Counted from the first letter of the stretch, positions 46,830-58,223 are shown. The stretch is DNA of 64,000 bases from Acanthamoeba sp. SK_2022b (GCA_027943245.1 JANDJZ010000038.1:62001-126000), one strand, 5' to 3'. Notes: generated by a model from the letters alone, not told the origin. Numbers and translations are program-made.

Positions 46830-49338
46830 TCATCTGCGCGTCTTCTTTTTCTTGTGTTGCTGGTCTCCTTTCCTGGGTCTTCCCCTCTTCCTTTTGGAGG
46901 TGACGCTGGGCTCTTCCTCCGCGTCGCTGACGATGTCTTCGCCCACCTCGGTCCGAGGCTTCTCCACGCGCCACTCGTTGTCGTCATCAGCCTCCTCCTC
47001 CCTCTCCCCCTTTTCAGCGTCGGGGTGGGTCGCGCTCTCTCGCTCCCGCCTCCTGGCACTGCCCTTGGAGTTTCTCTCGCCACCGTCCTCCTTGCTCGTG
47101 TCACCTCCGGGAGCGATCGTTGCCGTCTCGGCAAGCTTGCCACCGTGATCGGCCGGCACGCCCACGACGTAGTCGATGTAGGGAAAGGAAGAAGGGAAAG
47201 GCGACACTCCCATAGGAAGGGTGGGCAGGGGCGGCGGAGGGAAGAAGACGGTGGCGCCCGACGCAGATGAAGGTGAGGGCAACGAGGAGGCCACTGCGGA
47301 CAGCGACGATGGCGTCCCGCCGTCGGCGAAAGTGGACAGCGGGGGCGGGAAGGCTGTGAAGGCGAGCGAGGAGGCGAGGGAAGGCGGCGGCGCGCTCGGT
47401 ATGGTGAAGGAGAGGGAGCTGGCGAGCACGGAGAAGCTGGACGACGGCGATGAGGCGAGGATGGTGGACGAAGCGCAGGTGAGGGCCTCGAGGGACTTGA
47501 TGAACTCCTGCGACGACAGCGTGGGCACGGGGTAGGTGAAGGTGACTGGCAACGGCGATGGAGAGGGGGAGCGCGATTGGCGAGGGTTGAAAATCGGAGA
47601 GCTCGGTGCAGACGACGCGGATGGCGTTGGCTCGCCGTTGTCGTCGCATCGCAGCGAAAGCGGCGTGGTTAGGGAAAGGAGGCAGGCGGAAAGGAGGGAC
47701 GACGTGAGCGCGACGGGGCAAGGGGCATCGTCCAGTGAAGGCAGAAGATCGGCGGGGGCAGCGACGTGCGGCGCGAGAGCGCGAATGGCGAGCTGTTGCT
47801 CCTTGAGCTCCCTCTCAAGATCGGCAATGGTCTCGAGCAGCTTGTGCAGTCTCTCGGCCAGACCGGCGTCTGGGGCAACGCCTCGCCCGGAGTTTGCTTC
47901 CCTTCGCCTCTTCCTGGTTTGCATTCTCTCACCTTCACCGGTCTCGACACGTTCCCCTGTGGCGGCAGGCAGCGAGCCCAAGGCAACTCCCTCTCGCTCC
48001 TCCTTGGATTGTCTCAACGCGCGGTCGAGCTGGTCACGTAGGCTTTCGATGTCGGCCATCTTGGCCTTCACCTTGCTCATGTTGGAGCCCAGGGCGGTCT
48101 CCAGCGCCTTGCCAGCTCTCCTTCGTCGACTTTGCGAAGCGCTGTCCTTGGCTTGCTCGCGCAGCACTCGCCTCTTCTCCTTGGCTTCCTCGAGCTGACT
48201 CTGCAGCTGCTCACGTGCGTTCTCCAGCCTGGCCCACTTCGACGCTGACCTTCTCTCAGCTCTGCTGCCGCTCTATAAGGGGAGGAAGCAAAGTGGTGAG
48301 CTCTTCGTGTTCACCTGACCGGCGAGTGTCCCACGCACCGAGCCATCAGCACTTGGACGTTTGCTTCCGTTGATCGAGAGGAGGGTGTGTAAGGCGGTCT
48401 CGCAGATGCTCTCGTCTTCAGTCCTGCCGCGCTTGCGCTCTCGCTGCGTGACATTGACCCCCATGCCCATGCCCAGCAGGTAGCTCACGTCCTCCTCGAG
48501 GCCCTGAATACGAGCTTCGTCGAAGGCAGCATCAGCGCGGGGAGGCTTGTTTGCTCCCTTATTGCTGCTCCTGTTCCCACGTCCTCGCCTCCCCTGATCC
48601 TCCGCCGCCGGGCTGTCTTCTGTCCCCAGCCCAAGCAGCTTGCAGGGAGAGGGGGGATGAGAAACGCGACGATGTGACGTCAGCAGCGCGAGGAGGGGGG
48701 AGGGGTTATAGTCACACCAGCGTTCCTTGTTCGCGCTCCACAACTGTGCGTACAGGCGGGAGGTGGAGTCAGTTCGTAGTTCCGGAGATGTTGAATAAGA
48801 ATGAAAGGCGAAAAGATGGAACGAGAGAATGAAGAGCGGGTAGTATACGTTCAACTCGCTCCTTTTCCTCGTCGAGGATCTTCTTGGCTCGGTTGTAGCC
48901 CACGCTGAACTCCTGCCGCAAATGATTGACGGAGCACGAGCCCTTCTCATCGAAGCAGTCGCGGATGTAGCGGCGCAGCTTCTCGTCGGAAGCATACCGG
49001 ACCTCGTCAGTCTTGAGACCCATCTCTTGATCGTGAAGGCGTTTGGCCCGAATCCAACCGATGCCGAATGTCTTCCGTACGTTCTCTGTTGAGATGCCGC
49101 CTAATTGCTTGATCTGCTTCCGGATGTACGTGCGAATGGCCTCATCGTCGTTGTTACCCGTACCGTTGCCGTCACCGAGGAGGGCTTGCTCTTCATCTCC
49201 ATTTCCTTCCATCTCGTGCAACCTCTCCCGCGAATTCTCTTCCCCATTCCAATCTGGTGCCGCAACCATCCACTTACCATCTTCAGCTAGAGGCAGCCGT
49301 TCGTGCACCGTAGCTTGGTCGCCATCTCTCGCTTCCAT
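46830..49338 (-). CDS. Nuclear protein with two FtsK-gamma-like winged helices and an AT-hook
   Basis: ATG at 49338 (MEARDGDQATVHERLPLAEDG). An acidic leader is followed by two tandem segments of about 45 residues: AIRTYIRKQIKQLGGISTEN then VRKTFGIGWIRAKRLHDQE, and LRRYIRDCFDEKGSCSVNHL then RQEFSVGYNRAKKILDEEKE. The second matches the FtsK gamma winged-helix signature (S.s.lQR...iGYNRA..l.d.le), a DNA-binding fold. Middle exons (about 48730-48280) are charged. A coiled coil follows (SKVKAKMADIESLRDQLDRAL, LHKLLETIADLERELKEQQL), then a long Ser/Pro-rich region. The last 20 residues hold a clear AT-hook (KRKRGRPRKG). A sequence-reading DNA-binding architecture is inferred. The middle intron borders are approximate. 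Confidence 0.72.
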
Positions 49339-49796
49339 CTCTTGACCACGACCGCGAGTCTTCTATCTTCCTCTTCAATCTCTTGCTTGAGAACACCGCA
49401 CCTAACGATGTAAAGCTCTCCAGTATTCTGCTTCTTATCGGCGTGCGTGTGTCGCGCCGACGCAAGCCCTCAAGTAACCTCCACAAGATGGATGCGGATC
49501 GATCTTCGTCCCTCCCCCTTCGTGGCGTTCTACGCTTTTCGCCACTGGAGGCTTCTCTCTTCGCCCTCTGAGAGCGGCCTGCTGCTCCAAACATTCCAAG
49601 TAGCCAGGCGCCGGTCGATCACCTCCTTCCATAACGTGGTAAGACCACGAGCAGGTGCTACCTTTTTCAGTTCTGAAACATAATTGTCGACAGTTCACAA
49701 CGGCGAGCCGTTTTGGCGGGAGTAGTGTGCGCTTCGAGGCGAACAACAACAGGGTGGCGCAACCAGTTCTGTTGCTGACTCGATTTTGAAAGAAAG
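49339..49796. promoter_or_regulatory. Divergent promoter region
   Basis: 458 bp between the FtsK-gamma-like gene (-) and the Lys-rich gene (+). No supported gene and no motif I can name. Confidence 0.45.
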
Positions 49797-51851
49797 ATGT
49801 CCAACCGTAGCACTCGTAGGATAACGGCCGCGAGGCGCAGCAAGTCGTTCGCGCCAGCGTACCTCAACGCCTTCATCAAGAAAGAGCGTCCCTCGTGGTC
49901 GGCCAAAGATCTCACAGTAACTGAAGATGGAGAAAGCCAGTCAACAGAAGCTCAGAATAAGGTGCTGTGACCTGTACCCATTCGTATTCATGGCCCTCGC
50001 CTTACCTTATCGAAGCAGAAGCGCAAGATAAGCAATCGTGCTACGGATCTGGCACGGCTACGTGACGAGTCGTCTGATCTGCAAGCTCGCATAGAGCGTT
50101 TCAAAGGTACCTGTCCTTTGAGTCCTTTCTTCCTTATGCTCCTTCTATCGTCTCATCAGTCAAAACAGCGGTAGCACACGAGGCCGCAGCCAAGGCGCAG
50201 ATGATCAATTCAGGGGCAGTGACGCTTCGTGCACGCCACGCTCCTTCCACCTCTGCCACCGCCCGCAGGCCACACCAAGGGGTCTGGCCTTCTTCCATCT
50301 CCTACCGCTGCGTTCCATCCTCGTCCACTCAGCGCTTTCGTCGTCAGCTCTCGCCGATGACTCGCCACGAGCCTTCTGCTGTCATCTCCCCGCCCCAGCC
50401 TTCGCCTGCTCTCTCCGTAACGCTCACCAGCACGGTATGGATGTGTCAGATGCGCGAGCATGCCCACAACTGCTGAGTGATGTTCAATCAACTCAGCTTT
50501 TTGCTTCATTACCCCAGGAGATCAAGCCCATGCTGAGCCTGGGCGACTTCATAGCGACCATTCCGGACCAACACCGAACCAACACCCTCAGGAAGAGGAA
50601 ACTCGCTCCGCCAGTCTCCCCCTCTGGTGCGCCTTGTCCTGCTCGACGCATTTATAAACGTCCTCTCTGATACCTTCCTCGTTAGGGTGTGAGGAGGTTG
50701 TCAAGGAGGAATCGGAAACCATCTTGAGCTCACCCGCGCTTAATCGCAAGCTGAGCGAGGTTCTCCTTGCCCAGCTCGGGGCCAGCGGAGAGGTCTCGGC
50801 CGACAACTCTGCCTCGGCAATAGTCGTCACGAGCGGGGAGATGGACTCCTGCGATGAACCAAAAGCCGAGGGTGACAGCAATGAAAAAATGGAGGAAGAG
50901 GAGGCGAAGACAGAGAAAAACGCGAAGGGCCTACGGGGCCGCGACAAGCACGGCGAGGGCAAGCGCAAGAGCATGGTGGTGCACAAGACCAAGGCCAAGG
51001 CCGAAGCGGCGGAAGAAGAAAAAGAGAAGGAGGAAGAGACGAAGAGTAAGGGAAAGAAGAGGAAGGCCTGGCTCTTGTCATCCGTGCTCAAGAAGAACAA
51101 GCGGACGAAGAAGGCGAAGAAGGATGAGCTTCAAGAGCAGCATCACGAGCAACAGCACCATAGTGGCGAGCCCAAGGAGGACGAGGCCAGCGCGGCAATC
51201 GAGCGGGAGAGGCACATACAACGGGTCGCCTACATCAAGAGGAAGATCGAGGAACGCTACGGCGTCGTGCGACGCGAGTCCAAGCAAAGCGGAAAGCGCG
51301 TGCGCATACGGGAGCCCGACCCTGTGCCAACACAGGTCCCCGCCGCACCAGCAGCAGACCACCTTCAGGCCGAAGCCGAAGCCGACGTTGGGAAGGAGGT
51401 GACCAAGAAGGAAGAGGTGGCCTGCGCGGAGGCGATGCGGGCAGAGGCGGAGGGTAATAGTGGTAGGCGAAGAAGGGCGATGACGGTAGATGAGGTGAAC
51501 AGCGAGATGGTCAACGCGATCGCCAGCACCAAGAAGCCGCTGATCAAGCAGCGCGGTGTGATCATCCTCGACAAGGAGAACATCGCCAACAGTAGCGGCG
51601 GTGATGCGAAGCAGGCCAAGAAGCCGAAGAAAGAGGGGAAGAAGTCGACGAAGAAGAGGAATGGCGTCGCCGGTGACGAGGGGGCGAGAGCCGCTGCCGT
51701 CAAGACGAAGAAGGCGACTCACCCTAGCATCTCGTTGTCGTCTGCTTCGCTGCCGTCGCTGTCTTCCTCGGGTTCATCCATCCTTGTGTCGTCGGCTGGC
51801 GGTCGCGGAGTCGACGTGAAACGCCGCCCCCTCCAGTCCCGCAACGTGTAA
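49797..51851 (+). CDS. Lysine-rich, probably nuclear protein
   Basis: About five exons from ATG 49797 (MSNRSTRRITAARRSKSFAP, then YLNAFIKKERPSWSAKD). Exon 2 begins KRKISNRATDLARLRDESSD and is a short coiled coil; exon 3 is Ser/Pro-rich; exon 4 reads EIKPMLSLGDFIATIP. The long last exon (from about 50686) is Lys/Glu/Ala-rich with several basic clusters (KGKKRKAW, KKNKRTKKAKKD, KKPKKEGKKSTKKR) and RERHIQRVAYIKRKIEERYG. The basic first 30 residues, an N-terminal coil and a long disordered Lys-rich tail recall cohesion or chromatin-axis proteins such as shugoshin, but I cannot show homology. Poly(A) signal AATAAA at 51974. Confidence 0.65.
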
Positions 51852-51973
51852 CCTCCTCCCACACGCTGTTCTTTCCCCTCGCTCGTATGTATTATTCCCT
51901 CCTCTCCATCCACTCCCTCTGTTGCCGGGCCTCTCTCTCTCTCTGGTGAGTTAGACTCGCCAGTCACTGGCCC

Positions 51974-51979
51974 AATAAA
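51974..51979 (+). terminator. Poly(A) signal, Lys-rich gene
   Basis: AATAAA 123 bp after the stop codon and 63 bp before the convergent PP2C-like stop, so the 3' UTRs of the two genes probably meet or overlap. Confidence 0.6.
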
Positions 51980-52041
51980 CATGCCTACAAAGCCCACGCT
52001 ACTATGGCGCACATGCGGTGAATACTGTATGCGTGTGTCCC

Positions 52042-53563
52042 TTATGCAAGGAAGCACCCCGCCTTCTTGCCGCCTTTGTTGGGTTTCTTGGAGTCGCTGT
52101 GGTCGTGGCGGCTCGAGGTGGCATTGGGCAGAACGAGGGCTGGAGCGTAGGACGGGATGATGAACGCCGACATGTCATCCAACTCGCCCTCTCGCATCTC
52201 CTTGGCTTCTATCTTGGCGCGGGCCCGAACTCGGGCCTCCTCAAACAGTCGGCCGACAGTCGCCGCTGTCTTGACGTAGCCGCGCTTGTGTTCTCCAGCG
52301 CTGTCCTCCTCCTCGTCGTCGCCGTCAATATGTGTGAGAATATCAAGCAGCGCGGGAACGTCGAGCGCAGGCGGTCCGTCCTTCTTGGCCGGCGCCCCGG
52401 CGTCGGCGGCAACGAAGTGGTCCCACACGCCGTCGGTCACGCACACGATGTGGTCGCCGGCATCCAGCTGGCGGACGCACATGCTGTAGGGCAGCACGGC
52501 CTCGCCCTGCTTGCGCGACGACACCGAATGCGTGGCTCCGATGCCATAGTCTGCGCACTTGTCTTAGTTGGTATTTATCGTGGCATGGTATTGGTCATGT
52601 GATATCGAACCTGAATTGAGTGGTGGGTTGATAAGCTCTAGCGTGCGTTTCTTGGGGTTGACAATGAATACGAGGTTGTCTCCCCAATGCACGGTGAGCG
52701 CATATGGCTGCTTTTCGGCCTCAACCTTGACGGCCACGCTTAGCGTGCAGCTGATGTGACGTATCCTAAGCTCGTTCGCGCACCACACAGAGCGAGCGAT
52801 TAGTGACCCGGCATACGCGAAGTGAAGTCGGGTCAGGGGCAGCCTGCACCGCGAGTCGTCTGCTGCCTCCAGGACCTGCAGCAATGCCAATACCCTGTCG
52901 GCGAGTTGTCGGGGCAGCTGGACATCGTGCAGGCACTCTTGTATGCACGTCTCGAGTTCACTCAGTATGACCCTCCCGTTCTCCTGCATAGTGGGAGCGA
53001 CAGTCAATGTCACGTGGAGTGGGGATCACTGCCGCCGCTGTGGCAACGCGTGTGGTGTGGGAGGTATGCGCACGCTGTGCTTGGCGGCATCGCCGCCCTT
53101 GTCGTGCCCTGTGCCGTCGATGGCCAGCGCGAGGGGCAACTGGGACGAGGCGCCACTGAAGTCGCAGTTGGAGTCCTTCTCGTAGGGGATGTAGGCGCGA
53201 CTGCGGCCCGTCACCACCCCTGCACGGACGACACGTCGCCATGTTGGTGAGCTCTAGTACTGCGATAAGGAAACCTTGCGCGTTTGGTGGAGCACCTGTA
53301 TCGAATGTGGTGATGACCTCATCGCAGGCAGAGGCCGGCGGCACGAGCGTGGCGAGGGCCAGACCTGCCCTTCGCTTCATCTCGTCCATACGTTCGTCTG
53401 TTTTTATCCGCCCTCGCCTCATAAACCACCAGGCGTGGACTCACTGAAGGAAGCGAGGAGTACCTCTTTGGGCGGGCGTCATGTGTGTGGGTGGGGGAAA
53501 GGAGGTCTTGAAGGGCAGCCCCTCAATGTACACGTCGCCAACGTTGTGGCCGTCTTCCTCCAT
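52042..53563 (-). CDS. PP2C-like phosphatase-domain protein with CaaX tail
   Basis: Exons from ATG 53563 (MEEDGHNVGDVYIEGLPFKT) to TAA 52042. Landmarks in PP2C order: ACDEVITTFDTG, PLALAIDGTGHDKGGDAAK (cf. DGMGGH..G), CTLSVAVKVE then YALTVHWGDNLVFIV (cf. CTA...N.GDSR), YGIGATHS, and DAGDHIVCVTDGVWDHF (cf. ..SDG.WD). Aspartates of the metal site at DGTG and TDGVWD are kept, but DGGH and GDSR cores are altered, so activity may be reduced or the protein may belong to the SpoIIE/PPM-like side branch. The tail is Lys-rich and ends GCFLA, a possible CaaX prenylation box, suggesting membrane anchoring. It is head-to-head with the HGSNAT-like gene, 127 bp apart. Confidence 0.72.
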
Positions 53564-53690
53564 CTTTTCAGTTTCTGCTGGCAAACCAGTTCTCTCCCCT
53601 CGGTACACCTCACGCCACGTCAGCAGTTATTAATTATTCCAATCGACTGGCCGATTGTTCGGGACTGCCCGAGGTGGGATAAACAACAGC
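53564..53690. promoter_or_regulatory. 127-bp bidirectional promoter, PP2C-like (-) / HGSNAT-like (+)
   Basis: Both start codons face away from this spacer, which must carry two promoters and two leaders. It includes TTAATTATT (about 53629-53637), the only AT-rich patch, and an ATTGG/CCAAT element (53637-53642). Confidence 0.55.
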
Positions 53691-55867
53691 ATGGAGTATC
53701 GCCGGCAAGAGGAGTGGAAAGGCGACGGTGCCGATACGCTTCACTCCGCACCCGGCTACTACGGGGTGCAGCGGCCGGACGTGGAAGCTCAGGCGCCCAC
53801 CGCTGGTCTCCTCTCGGAGAGCCATGCTGCGAAGGAGCCCCCAGCAGCCAAGAAGAGGCTACAGAGCCTCGACGTCTTCCGAGGGTAGGTCTGACAGTCG
53901 CTCCCTCTCTGCTTCAGCCCTTTCTTCTCTCTTTAACCAACTTATGTCGGTTTGCGTGACCAGCGTGACCATGTTGGGCATGATATTGGTCGACAACCAG
54001 GGCAACTTCGATCATGTCGTGCGTCCTCTCGACGAGAGCACGGTACGCGTTCTCTCACGGCGCCGGTTAGGCCATCCACCCCATTCGCCCGCATCATTTG
54101 ACCGGGTGATGGTGGCGGGGCGTAGTGGGACGGCCTTCGACCTTCGGACTGCGTGTTCCCCTTCTTCCTCTTCATCGCCGGTACGTCCCCCTCCCCATGA
54201 AGCGATGTACAACAACTCTTGGGGGGTTACTGTTGACAACTGTTGTGGCGGTCCGCCATCGGTTATCTTCAGGCTTTGCGGTGGCACTGGCCATGAACGG
54301 GTTTTGGGACAAGATACCTGATCGCCGAGGAAAGAGTACTGCTCTTCTCCTGTCGCCACTGTAGCCTCCATGTCACTCCCTTGGTGACGTTACATATGCA
54401 GTCAAGGCGTGGGCGCGTATCCTGCAGCGAATCGGCACGCTGTTTGTGGTGGGCCTCCTCCTCAACGCCTTTGGAAGCAACCCGTGGGACAAGTGGCCCC
54501 ACTGGCACTTCCGCATCATGGGGTAATCTGCTTATCATTCCTGTTCTCCTTCCTTCTCGATCACCCTCGCTTGTTTGACCGAACTGCAACGCAGAGTGCT
54601 GCAGCGCATCGCCCTGTGCTACGGCACGGTGACGGTACTCTTCCTGGCGACGTCGGCCATCGTTCAGCGTCTAGTGATGCTCAGCTTCACCGTGATCTAC
54701 ATCGGCTTCATGTACGGCCTCGACGTGCCCCATTGCGGTAATGATATCCATCACCTTGCATCAAACAATGTCAATTCGCTTCCACCATCTCCGCGCTCAC
54801 CGCGCGCGACTCGGGCCTGTCTCCTCTGCCGTTGGTACGTGTGTGGCGCAGGGCGAGGGGAGCTGACACCAGGCTGCAATGCGGGCGGGTTCATCGACCG
54901 GTCTATCTTCGGGGATTGGATGATTCGGCCCAACGACCCCGAGGGCCTCCTCTCTACCCTCACGGCTACTCTTACATGCTACCTGGGCCTCGAGTTTGGG
55001 CGCATTCTCCACAAGTACCGCAACAATCAGCTCGAGGTGATCACCTGCTTGCCCCTCAACGCTGGCGACACGACTCGCGGGCGGGTGGGGCTGACAAATG
55101 TGTGACCAGTTGATGTGTAGGTGGATGATGCTCGCGCTGGGTTTGGTTGGACTCGCGCTGTTCTTGTGGCTGTGGATGCCCATCAACAAGAAGATGTGGT
55201 CCGTACCATTCGCTCTGGCAACTGGCGGAATCGGCGGTTTCGTGGTCATCATCTGCTACTACCTCGGTACACTCCTCCCCTCCAAAACCTCTTCCCGCTT
55301 CTCAGCCCCTTATAGGATCTCGTCCGGCTTGGTTTGTGCCCTCCAATCGTGGTCTCTGACTTCTTGGCCACCCCAAACCAACAAATGCAGTGGACATGGT
55401 GCTCGCGAATTGGGAGGGCGACAGCGTGTGGAAGAAGGTCTCCAATGCCACGATACAGTACGAACCGTTCATAATCAGCACTCTTCTCGTTTGCATGCCG
55501 TGCATGATCGCCGCTCGAATAACTGACACAACTGCCAGACCGCTTGTGTGGATGGGCATGAATCCGTTGGCCATCTTCGTGCTCATGATATTCCTGGAAA
55601 TCCTTCTGCTGGACACGATCCGATGGGACGGGGACAATCTCTGGTGCTCCTTTATCCCCCTCAAAGGTGTCTCTGCCCAATGCGTGGTGCCTGCTAATCT
55701 CGCGACATGGTGGAGTGGTTCTCAGGGATTGGATCTATAGGAACGTGTTCCAGTCGTGGATCGTGCAGAAGGAGATCGCGTCCCTCGTGGTATCGTTCGT
55801 CCACTTGGGCCTGTGGGTCCTCTTTGCCTGGGGTATGCATAAAAAGAAGTGGTACATCAAGGCCTGA
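53691..55867 (+). CDS. HGSNAT-like multi-pass acyltransferase (DUF1624/DUF5009)
   Basis: About ten exons from ATG 53691. A cytoplasmic N-terminus of about 60 residues leads to the family hallmark KKRLQSLDVFRG, then TSVTMLGMILVDNQGNFDHV, WDGLRPSDCVFPFFLFIAG, an arginine-bounded helix (WARILQRIGTLFVVGLLLNAF), VLQRIALCYGTVTVLFLA, TPGCNAGGFIDRSIFGDWM, DPEGLLSTLTATLTCYLGLEFG and further helices to KKKWYIKA. About ten membrane spans are expected. The animal homologue sits in the lysosomal membrane and passes acetyl from cytosolic acetyl-CoA to heparan glucosamine. Amoebae lack heparan sulfate, so another sugar or an unrelated acyl acceptor is likely. AATAAA at 55888. Confidence 0.85.
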
Positions 55868-55887
55868 TCAACGGCCCTATCTGCTGT

Positions 55888-55893
55888 AATAAA
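55888..55893 (+). terminator. Poly(A) signal, HGSNAT-like gene
   Basis: AATAAA only 20 bp after the stop codon; followed by an ATT-repeat. Confidence 0.6.
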
Positions 55894-55933
55894 CACCGAA
55901 CACCCGCAGCGGATTCACATATTTTTTCCATTT

Positions 55934-55963
55934 ATATTATTATTATTATTATTATTATTATTA
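55934..55963 (+). repeat. (ATT)n microsatellite
   Basis: About ten tandem ATT/TTA units in the short spacer between the convergent HGSNAT-like and ankyrin genes. Confidence 0.9.
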
Positions 55964-56041
55964 AACACGTTTTTGCCGTCCGCGATAGTGATGCGGACTG
56001 CTGGGACAGATTGGTCTTCATGCGCTGGACGCGAACGAATT

Positions 56042-57213
56042 CTAGACTGGGCTGATGAAGTGTTGGCGCAGTTCATCAGGCAGGGTGGCCAACAATCGGG
56101 GCTCCATCTCCTGGGCGTAAATAGCTCTGCATACATAGCCTATCAAAAACCATGGGCGAAGGTGATACACCAGAAACCGGCTGCACGAACCGTATGCAGA
56201 GACGCATCAAAGTAGCAACGCGTGAATACTTGCGGCTTTTGCGTAGCATGTACTCGCGAGTCTCTGGACTGCCGGCCAGATCGGCTGGTGTTTTACCTTG
56301 AGTTGTACATGATACAGTCAGTCATGCCACATTACATCTATAGATTTGTACAAAAGAGACCACTACGTACCCTTGTAGTTCTGGTGATAGCAATTGGCGC
56401 CGCTGCGCACTAACGCCTTGATCACGGGGTGACGCCGCATTTGCGCGGCGTAGTGGAGGGGCGTGCAGTCGTAGTTGTTCTGCGCCTCATGGTAAGAATG
56501 CAGGGATCGGAGGCCAACAGTCCAAGGACATGGAGCGTACCACACAATTGGCAGGCGCGCCACGAGCCAGCAGATACTCCACCGTCTCCGCATGGCCGCT
56601 CTGCGCGGCCACATGCAAGGGCAGCCACCCGAACGAGCCCGGAAGATCCCACCGGCCGCCGCGAGCCAACAGCAGGGCAACAATCTTGGTGTGGCCTTGC
56701 CTGGCCGCCACCCACACACTGTGCTTATTCATGCCCATGTCTGCGGTGTTGTTGCCATTGAGAGAGACAAATCAGCCAGTCCATAGAGTTGGGACCTCGA
56801 GGCCAGGGACCTTGCCGTAGGGCGAGGACATCAGCGCCGTTTTCGAGGAACACGCGCACCAACGGCTCCGATCCCGCTGCGACCACCTGTTGATCGGGGT
56901 GACCGTAAGGAGGCCTGCTTACGGTCTTTCACGGTGGGCAACTAACCTCGTGAAAGGGACCAAGAGGGCAGGAGGAGTACAGCCGGAGGGCCAGGGCCAC
57001 AAGGCGTGGCTTGCGGTGCCGGATGGCCTGACGGAGGGCGAACTTTGGCGACACCGACCTGTCGCCATCGCTGACCCCCGCTCCCCCATTGTTCTTGAAT
57101 GCGAGCTGCAGCAAGTGCGCATAATTGGACTCGTCTCCGCCTTCTGCCGCCAGACACACCTGCCTGCACCAGTCCCCCACCAGGCCTTCTTCTGCTCCTC
57201 GCCCCGTTTGCAT
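56042..57213 (-). CDS. Ankyrin-repeat protein
   Basis: About five exons from ATG 57213 (MQTGRGAEEGLVGDWCRQVCLAAEGGD is split here: MQTGRGAEEGLVG then DWCRQVCLAAEGGD). Ankyrin units follow: SEPLVRVFLENGADVLAL, NKHSVWVAARQGHTKIVALL, GWLPLHVAAQSGHAETVEYL and NYDCTPLHYAAQMRRHPVIK, each with the helix-turn-helix TPLH.AA..GH...V..LL..GA pattern. After the repeats the last exon (56142-56042) reads YVCRAIYAQEMEPRLLATLP then DELRQHFISPV, an ending similar to the box that closes many amoeba and mammalian ankyrin proteins. It is a protein-binding scaffold; the partner is unknown. Confidence 0.8.
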
Positions 57214-57312
57214 TGCTTGGTGATTTATATTAGTCGTTTTGTTTTACCTTCACCAACAATTTGCGAGGAAAACAAAGAATGAAAACGACCAGAAATAAAG
57301 TTACCCATTTTG
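57214..57312. promoter_or_regulatory. 99-bp bidirectional spacer, ankyrin (-) / Rab7-like (+)
   Basis: AT-rich relative to flanks (TTTATATTAG at about 57223-57232). Both leaders must be extremely short or overlap. Confidence 0.55.
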
Positions 57313-58223
57313 ATGACAACAAGGTTCCTTCTCAAGGTTCTCGTTCTGGGGGACGCAAGGTACACCCACAGCAGCACGTACGCTTTGGTTTTCATCTTTG
57401 CGCGTGCAGTGTTGGTAAGACGTGCCTGATGCACCGCTATGTGAAGGGGGGCTTCGAGGAGGGCTACAAAGCCACGTTCGGTGTGTGCACCTCTTTCACC
57501 AGGCTTGCAGTCTGAAGTTTGCTGATATCCATACTCTCAGGAGCTGAGATCCTGCCCAAGGAAGAAGTTGTCAATGATCGACGAGCAACCATGCAAATTT
57601 GGGACACTGGTGAGCGCTTCCTCACGCTCTCACGCTGGTGAACTTTTTCTCAGCACTGCCGGCTCAGTTGAAGTGACCTTTTTTGTATAATGCATTCACT
57701 CACATGGCTCGAGGGAAGCTGGCCAGGACAGGTTCGATGCGCTGGGCCATGCCTTCTACCGAGGCACCGATATCTGCATTTTTGTTTACGACGTCACCAA
57801 CGCCAAGTCTCTGGATAACCTGCAAAGGTGGAAAGAGAACTACTTCAACGCCGTGTCAGAGCCAGAACAAACTGTGTTTGCGGTGTTGGGGAACAAGGTA
57901 TGCCGAAGTGCTTTCCGCGTTGATGCCACCGGTTCAAGTGCAACGTTTTCTAACATCGTGGCATGTTGTTATAGGCTGACCTCGCAGACAGAAGAGTCAT
58001 CTCGCAGACACAAGCCGAGGAATGGTGTCGTGAAAACGGGGGCTTTCCACACTTCCTGGTTAGCGCCAAGGACGGGCGGAACGTTGCCCAAGCCTTCACC
58101 ATGCTTCTGCAGGACGCCACAACCAGAGCTGGCGCCGTACCAGAGGTCGACTTGGGAGGTTTGGGGGTGATCGACCTGGCATACCAGCCAGCTCAGCCCA
58201 CAAACCGATGCTGTGCTGGATAG
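57313..58223 (+). CDS. Rab7-like small GTPase
   Basis: Five exons (57313-57359, 57410-57480, 57541-57609, 57719-57897, 57975-58223) join exactly to 204 residues. Motifs: LKVLVLGDASVGKTCLMHRY (P-loop, split by intron 1 inside the Ser codon), effector YKATFGAEILPKEEVV, MQIWDTAGQDRFDALGHAFY (Asp where Rab7 has Glu after AGQ), GNKADLADRRVI, and FLVSAKDGRNVAQAF. These match Rab7 block by block; Rab7 directs late endosome and phagosome to lysosome fusion. The C-terminus ends RCCAG, a CCxx-type double-prenylation motif rather than Rab7's usual CxC. It may be a lineage-specific Rab7 paralogue. Confidence 0.9.
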
